Shown piece by piece: positions 7,157-10,106 of a stretch of DNA of 10,106 bases. Location: NCBI GenBank assembly GCA_027622115.1, contig JAQBZS010000174.1, forward strand, positions 1 to 10,106, written 5' to 3'. The translations under genes were made by a program, and so were the position numbers. Numbering within the stretch: the first letter of the stretch is position 1; each line of letters begins with the position of its first letter. Under the pieces are notes generated by a model. The model was given only the letters and a program-made list of their open reading frames with translations, was not told the DNA's origin and ran no database searches. Origin of the DNA: Planctomycetota bacterium. Lineage in GTDB: Bacteria; Planctomycetota; Planctomycetia; Planctomycetales; Planctomycetaceae.

Positions 7157-7326
7157 GTCACTGATTCCGTTGTGAGACTTGCCAGATTGACAGAGATGTT
7201 TCGCGACCTTCATGCTCGCAAATTATCCGCACTTAACAATGCGGAAAGGCACGACCGGATCGTAGTTGAACTGCGGAAAAAGGGTCAACTCGGCTTGGAC
7301 GGTTGAGTCGCACTAAACTTTTTTCG

Positions 7327-7364
7327 GCGAAAAGTATTCTGCCGGCTTTCGCCTTCACCGACCC
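7327..7364. repeat. 38-bp direct repeat, copy 1
   Basis: The sequence begins GCGAAAAGTATTCTGCCGGC and ends TTTCGCCTTCACCGACCC. It is identical over 38 bases to copy 2, which starts 72 bp later. Within it, GGCGAAA (from 7326) can pair with TTTCGCC (7347-7353), so each copy may form a hairpin. It looks like a dispersed intergenic repeat rather than coding DNA. Confidence 0.85.
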
Positions 7365-7398
7365 TCGACCTGCTGCTCGTCGGTCATCGACATCAGGA

Positions 7399-7436
7399 GC
7401 GAAAAGTATTCTGCCGGCTTTCGCCTTCACCGACCC
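7399..7436. repeat. 38-bp direct repeat, copy 2
   Basis: This is an exact copy of the repeat at 7327-7364, separated from it by a 34 bp spacer (7365-7398). Its last bases, ACCGACCC, also form the left arm of the hairpin at 7429-7453. The left flanks of the two copies differ (ttcg against agga), so identity is confined to the 38 bases. Confidence 0.85.
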
Positions 7437-7453
7437 GGTGTCACAGGGTCGGT
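7429..7453. repeat. Perfect 8-bp inverted repeat
   Basis: ACCGACCC 7429-7436 pairs with GGGTCGGT 7446-7453 around the loop ggtgtcaca. It extends the right edge of repeat copy 2. No T-run follows on either strand, so it is recorded as a repeat rather than a terminator. Confidence 0.65.
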
Positions 7454-7695
7454 GGAGGCTATCGAACTCGACAACAATTGTTCGGCCAGTCCGTATGTGA
7501 TCCGTTCGAGTGACGGAAACCCCGCTCCGTTGTTTGGGCGCGTTCCCTATTCGACGCCCACAGTTCGAAATCGGAAGCAAACGAGTGCCACGACAGCCGA
7601 ATGGTTGCAGATTCTGCCGAACGGATTCGGTATGGGGAATTCTGCTCGAAATGGAGCTTGATTCGGATTGATCGCTGATTTGTCCGTCGCTACAA

Positions 7696-7722
7696 ACCCC
7701 GCCCTTCCTCTCCAAGCGGGGT
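7696..7722. repeat. Inverted repeat in a pyrimidine-rich tract
   Basis: ACCCCGC 7696-7702 pairs with GCGGGGT 7716-7722 around a 13-nt pyrimidine-rich loop (ccttcctctccaa). The + strand continues ctctctctcc and then a C/T-rich stretch to about 7760. It might be a terminator-like or leader structure, but no transcript in a suitable position is evident. Confidence 0.4.
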
Positions 7723-7912
7723 CTCTCTCTCCATCATTCCCCCCTCACTTCACCCCGTTCTTCGACGAGCAACTCGCGATTTGCAAACCCACGGTGAAAC
7801 GCTGTTGGTGCGCTCGTTGTGAATTCTCTTCGTGCTTCGGTCTCCGCCGTGCGGCATTGCGCGCACGGTCCCGAAACTGACGGACTGCGTGCCGGCATTT
7901 GCCCGCGTCACG

Positions 7913-7928
7913 TAGAGGTATGCGAATG
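7913..7928 (+). promoter_or_regulatory. Ribosome-binding site for the surface-protein gene
   Basis: TAGAGG at 7913-7918 lies 7 nt before ATG 7926-7928. An ATG at 7920, in the same frame, is only 1 nt from this motif and is less well placed. The later in-frame ATGs at 8040 and 8058 have no comparable site. This motif is the reason for choosing 7926 as the start. Confidence 0.55.
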
Positions 7929-10106
7929 ACGCCCGTTGTTCTCGATCCATTACACGCGACGCCGATCCGCAACACCGGAACTGCGCGCCCGTGTGGCCAT
8001 CACTCCGCCGATCAACCCCAGCGAGCGATCGTTTCGACAATGGTGACATCCAATCCGATGGTGACATCCAATCTCCACTCGATCGGTCGAATCAGGCCGC
8101 CCGCCGACCATGACCCGCATCGCAAATTCGCGATTGCCGTAACGGCTCTGGTGTTGCTGTGTTTCAACAGCCCACGGGTGACCGGACAACAACCACCGAC
8201 TGCCAATCCCCAGAATCCCAACGGAACGACAGCCGCTCCGCCGGGCACCACACAGCCAAACACCGGCGTCCCGAACGACATCATCGTTGATCGGGCTTTC
8301 GCGCAAAGCGGTTCGCTGTTCAACGAGCTTGACAGCCCGCCTCAACCGCGTGGTTACAACTTTCCGGGATGGGGCACGCAGTTTCGTCTCGGGCATTTGA
8401 CGGGCCGAGCCATCGGCCGAAAAGAGTCGATCACGCATCTGGGCATGATGCCGTACTCGATGCTCGGCAACACGATGTTCTACGGCGAAGGCCAAGCTTT
8501 TCGAGCCAACGGCGGCGATCTGTTGTGGGGCGGCATGGTTGGTGGCGGCGTGCGCCAATACGTCCCGTCGCTGGATCGCGTGTTCGGTGCGGGCGTGTTT
8601 TGGAGCCGCGACGACTTATCCAACGTTAAATTCACGCAGGTGATTGCCAGCGCCGAAACGACGGGCGAATACTTCGACGTTCGCGCCAATGTGTACCTTC
8701 CCAGCGGCCCACGAACCGGCGTGGCGGAAATCAACATCATTCAAGAAAGCGCGCGGTTTCAGGAGAACATCCTGCTGTTCGACCGCTTTCGTACTGTCGT
8801 CACATCCATGAAGGGTGCCGACTACGAAATCGTCGTGCCGTTACCCGGTCCGTTGGGTGACCGGGTGGACTTGCGGATGGCAGCGGGCGGCTATTACTTC
8901 GACGGCCCGGAAGTGGAAGACGTGCTGGGTTGGAAAGCGCGTCTGGAAGCCACCATGTTCAACATGGTGGACGTCGAACTTCAGGTCTCGGACGACCAGA
9001 CGTTTAATACGACGGTGATGTTTGGCGCGTCGATTTCGTTGGGTGGGTTGCGTCAATCGGGCAATAACCGCTCAAGTCAATTCAATCGCATGACGGAATG
9101 GGGCAAGCGGATGCAGCATTCGGTTGTTGCCAGAACCAACGTGCGTGACGAAGCACTCACCGCAGTCAACCCCGCCGATGGTGATCCGTACTTCTTCTAT
9201 CACGTGGCCAGCGACGCGGCAGCCGGTGGCGATGGTTCCCTGAATAACCCGTTCCAAACCATCTTGCAGGCGCAGGATGCGATCGACACGACGATGGATC
9301 CGGTGGACTTCGCGATTGTGCATGCCAACAGCACGTTCGCGACTCCTGTGACCCTGCGACCCGGAAACAACATTCGGGGTCAGGGCGTGGGAGCCAATCA
9401 CACCATCACCGTCGCCGGATTCCCGGAACCGCTCGCACTGCCCGAGGTTCGACCGGGTACGCGTCCCACCTTGCAACTTTCGGGCCTGACGGTGGATGGC
9501 GTGACAATGGCGAACAATTCCGAATTCTCTGGGTTCATTATCGATCACCCGGACGGACACGGCATCGTGATCCGCAACCTCACGGGCCTCGGAACTGCTC
9601 AATTCAACACGGTCCAAAACGCGTCGCTGGACGGCGTCTTGATCGAAGGTTCCACCGGGGGATACGGCTTCTTCGATACCGTGGTTCAATACATTGACGA
9701 TGGCACGTTGCCGGCCGGTCGGTTGAGTACGGACGTTCGCGGCTTCCACGTGAACGGCGGAGGCCCCACGGCCAAGGATCTCGGTCGCCTGTCGTACTCT
9801 TTGGACAATCATGGCCCCATTGTGCTGGTTGAAAACGGCGTGGGCGGATCGGTCAACCTGTTTGGTGCCACGGTAGACAGTCAACCCAGCAACATCACGC
9901 TCAATCCCGCCGCGCCCGGTGGCCAAGGCGTGCAAATTGTCGGGACAGTCGCTGCTCCACAAAACACCAACGTGACCGTAGGAGATCTGAGCATCCTGAA
10001 CAGCACCACCACCGGCATCAACATCCAAAACACGACCGGACGGGTCAGTATTCGCAACGCGATCCGCGGCTCGTCGCTTGTCCACAACGCCGCCGGCATT
10101 TCCGTC
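7926..10106 (+). CDS. Predicted surface protein: outer-membrane beta-barrel plus right-handed beta-helix passenger (partial, 3' end off window)
   Basis: The frame is open from 7881 to the window end (727 codons from ATG 7926). Residues 68-80 (KFAIAVTALVLLC) are a hydrophobic export segment after a long polar N-terminus; a Pro/Asn/Thr-rich linker covers about 89-116. Residues ~145-376 have alternating, glycine/aromatic-rich strands of an outer-membrane barrel: GGDLLWGGMVGGGVRQYVPS (197-216), GEYFDVRANVYLP (247-259), MFGASISLGG (365-374). The order and motifs resemble the inverse-autotransporter (intimin/invasin-type) barrel. From ~422, YFFYHVASDAAAGGDGSLNN PFQTILQAQDAI is the classic entry to a right-handed parallel beta-helix (pectate-lyase-like), followed by repeated short strands and N/G turns to the edge. 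The inferred role is surface display of the helix domain, for adhesion or glycan binding/cleavage; no catalytic site is recognised. The start is uncertain: ATG 8040 or 8058 would give a shorter lead to the signal segment. Confidence 0.85.
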   Translation, partial: MTPVVLDPLHATPIRNTGTARPCGHHSADQPQRAIVSTMVTSNPMVTSNLHSIGRIRPPADHDPHRKFAIAVTALVLLCFNSPRVTGQQPPTANPQNPNGTTAAPPGTTQPNTGVPNDIIVDRAFAQSGSLFNELDSPPQPRGYNFPGWGTQFRLGHLTGRAIGRKESITHLGMMPYSMLGNTMFYGEGQAFRANGGDLLWGGMVGGGVRQYVPSLDRVFGAGVFWSRDDLSNVKFTQVIASAETTGEYFDVRANVYLPSGPRTGVAEINIIQESARFQENILLFDRFRTVVTSMKGADYEIVVPLPGPLGDRVDLRMAAGGYYFDGPEVEDVLGWKARLEATMFNMVDVELQVSDDQTFNTTVMFGASISLGGLRQSGNNRSSQFNRMTEWGKRMQHSVVARTNVRDEALTAVNPADGDPYFFYHVASDAAAGGDGSLNNPFQTILQAQDAIDTTMDPVDFAIVHANSTFATPVTLRPGNNIRGQGVGANHTITVAGFPEPLALPEVRPGTRPTLQLSGLTVDGVTMANNSEFSGFIIDHPDGHGIVIRNLTGLGTAQFNTVQNASLDGVLIEGSTGGYGFFDTVVQYIDDGTLPAGRLSTDVRGFHVNGGGPTAKDLGRLSYSLDNHGPIVLVENGVGGSVNLFGATVDSQPSNITLNPAAPGGQGVQIVGTVAAPQNTNVTVGDLSILNSTTTGINIQNTTGRVSIRNAIRGSSLVHNAAGISV
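8040..8075 (+). repeat. 18-bp tandem duplication inside the 5' coding region
   Basis: ATGGTGACATCCAATC occurs at 8040-8055 and again at 8058-8073, giving MVTSNP-MVTSNL in the protein (residues 39-50 from ATG 7926). The duplication is in frame and each copy begins with an ATG, so it creates two extra candidate start codons ahead of the signal segment. It probably arose by slippage. Confidence 0.8.

Larger units (their letters stand above)
7214..7925. other. Gene-free region with direct repeats and hairpins
   Basis: About 700 bp between divergently transcribed genes. It holds two identical 38 bp repeats, a perfect hairpin beside the second of them, a weaker hairpin in a pyrimidine-rich stretch at about 7690-7760, and the ribosome-binding site of the final gene. 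Promoters for both flanking genes should be here, but none could be identified with confidence. The open frames in it are repeat-derived or have no family features, so none is called as a gene. Confidence 0.6.

Noticed and set aside
7327..7436. Mini CRISPR array (two repeats with a 34-bp spacer)
   Set aside because: There are only two repeats and one spacer, the repeat ends in a separate hairpin, no cas genes are visible, and the sequence resembles a dispersed intergenic repeat. A two-copy duplication explains it.
7233..7715. 160-residue minus-strand reading frame
   Set aside because: It runs across both 38-bp repeats, which give the peptide GSVKAKAGRILFA twice. It has no recognisable domain and no good ribosome-binding site. 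It is probably chance coding of repeat DNA.
9072..10085. 337-residue minus-strand reading frame
   Set aside because: It is antisense to the surface-protein gene. The + frame has a clear beta-helix pattern and continuous domain logic, while the minus product is a low-complexity shadow without family features.

Overview
The window looks like chromosomal DNA of a planctomycete (Rhodopirellula/Pirellula-type). The inference rests on gene content (a barrel-plus-beta-helix surface protein with a long extension before its signal segment), moderately GC-rich codon use, and intergenic regions full of short palindromic repeats that resemble, from memory, repeats common in that phylum. No rRNA, tRNA, transposase or convincing CRISPR array was seen.

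Layout. Positions 1-56 hold the last 17 codons of an unidentified + strand gene. Positions 57-575 are gene-poor: a possible terminator hairpin, a ~100 bp imperfect palindrome (141-242), and a decayed N-terminal fragment of murD (329-499) with an in-frame stop. A full-length M3-family zinc metallopeptidase (PepF-like) lies on the minus strand (576-2384, or up to 2441). After a divergent gap comes a + strand operon: wzm-like ABC permease (2879-3736), wzt-like ATPase with a C-terminal carbohydrate-binding-type domain (3733-5034, overlapping the permease stop by 4 bp) and a SAM-dependent methyltransferase (5065-6072). A second, unrelated methyltransferase (6245-7213, minus) converges on this operon. 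The two are separated by 172 bp holding a pair of related hairpin repeats. A ~700 bp gene-free region (7214-7925) carries two identical 38 bp repeats and several hairpins. The window ends inside a large exported protein (7926 to the edge). It has a signal-anchor-like segment, a Pro/Asn/Thr linker, a predicted outer-membrane beta-barrel resembling the inverse-autotransporter barrel, then a right-handed parallel beta-helix passenger.

How it fits together. The Wzm/Wzt pair should move a lipid-linked polysaccharide across the inner membrane. In characterised Wzt proteins with a C-terminal extension, that domain recognises a modified non-reducing end, so the methyltransferase next to wzt is a reasonable candidate for making such an end. 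The second methyltransferase may act on the same or another glycan. The terminal gene would put a beta-helix domain on the cell surface. The window is therefore mainly an envelope/surface locus. I did not find a clearly new multi-gene system; the most notable items are the surface protein and the transporter-methyltransferase cassette.
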